From a bacterium (GTDB lineage: Bacteria > Oederibacteriota > PGYV01 > DSBP01), in NCBI GenBank assembly GCA_011049465.1, contig DSBP01000276.1, positions 1 through 14,057 of the forward strand: 14,057 bases of DNA, in the 5' to 3' direction. How positions within the stretch are numbered: position 1 is the first letter of the stretch; each line of letters starts with the position of its first letter. The notes beneath the pieces are model-generated. The model saw nothing but the letters and a program-made list of their open reading frames with translations, was not told the DNA's origin and searched no databases. The position numbers and the translations under genes are program-made. This document shows, in pieces, positions 14,049-14,057 of the stretch.

Positions 14049-14057
14049 GGAGGCCGC
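14026..14057 (+). other. Probable one-base insertion (frameshift) in cheA
   Basis: The frame-0 reading gives TPERSKAKR then a stop. If one base in GAACGCTC (for example C14028) is removed, the frame reads TPEAQRQSDEEA to the window end, matching the normal CheA sequence between the G1 and G2 boxes. It could be a sequencing or assembly error, or a genuine mutation. Confidence 0.7.

Overview
The window carries one long, tightly packed, single-strand (+) gene cluster encoding a nearly complete chemosensory (chemotaxis-type) signalling system. Fifteen protein genes were found, and there is no gene-free stretch over 100 bases. Most junctions are overlaps or gaps of a few bases (TGATG, GTGA, TGAATG), so I infer a single polycistronic unit. 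No tRNA, rRNA, CRISPR array, insertion sequence or convincing terminator was seen.

Organism: a diderm bacterium is suggested, because the first (5'-truncated) gene appears to end an outer-membrane beta-barrel and then continue into a periplasmic-type tail. The chemotaxis genes are of the CheC/CheD type seen in Thermotoga, Firmicutes and many deep-branching or candidate phyla, not the CheZ type of enteric bacteria. Ile ATA and Arg AGG/AGA codons are frequent, and GTG and TTG starts occur. These features and the wealth of TPR proteins would fit a poorly characterised lineage, but I cannot assign a phylum from this window.

Layout. Bases 1-1337: 3' part of a barrel/FlgT-C-like envelope protein. 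1376-2776: membrane HD-GYP c-di-GMP phosphodiesterase with a GAF-like region. 2777-3580: CheR methyltransferase. 3584-4759: TPR protein of about 11 repeats. 4770-5372: fusion of an MshEN-type domain to CheW. 5372-7564: very large TPR protein of about 19 repeats. 7561-7899: PII signal protein lacking the uridylylated Tyr51. 7942-8307: CheY. 8310-8930: CheC phosphatase. 8937-9413: CheD deamidase. 9459-10724: methyl-accepting protein with almost no periplasmic domain. 10728-11198: CheW. 11200-11565: second CheY. 11569-12636: CheB methylesterase. 12636 to the window edge: CheA kinase, with an apparent +1 frameshift at about 14026-14030.

How it may work together: the MCP, CheW and CheA would form the core array. 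CheR, CheB and CheD modify the receptor, and CheC would dephosphorylate one or both CheY proteins. The added parts are unusual: a second CheW carrying a domain of a c-di-GMP-binding family, a c-di-GMP phosphodiesterase, a PII protein (normally a sensor of ATP/ADP and 2-oxoglutarate) and two TPR scaffolds. With a receptor that has no external ligand domain, this suggests an array that reads internal metabolic or second-messenger state. That is inference from gene content. No flagellar or pilus gene lies in the window, so the output (motility or another function) is unknown.
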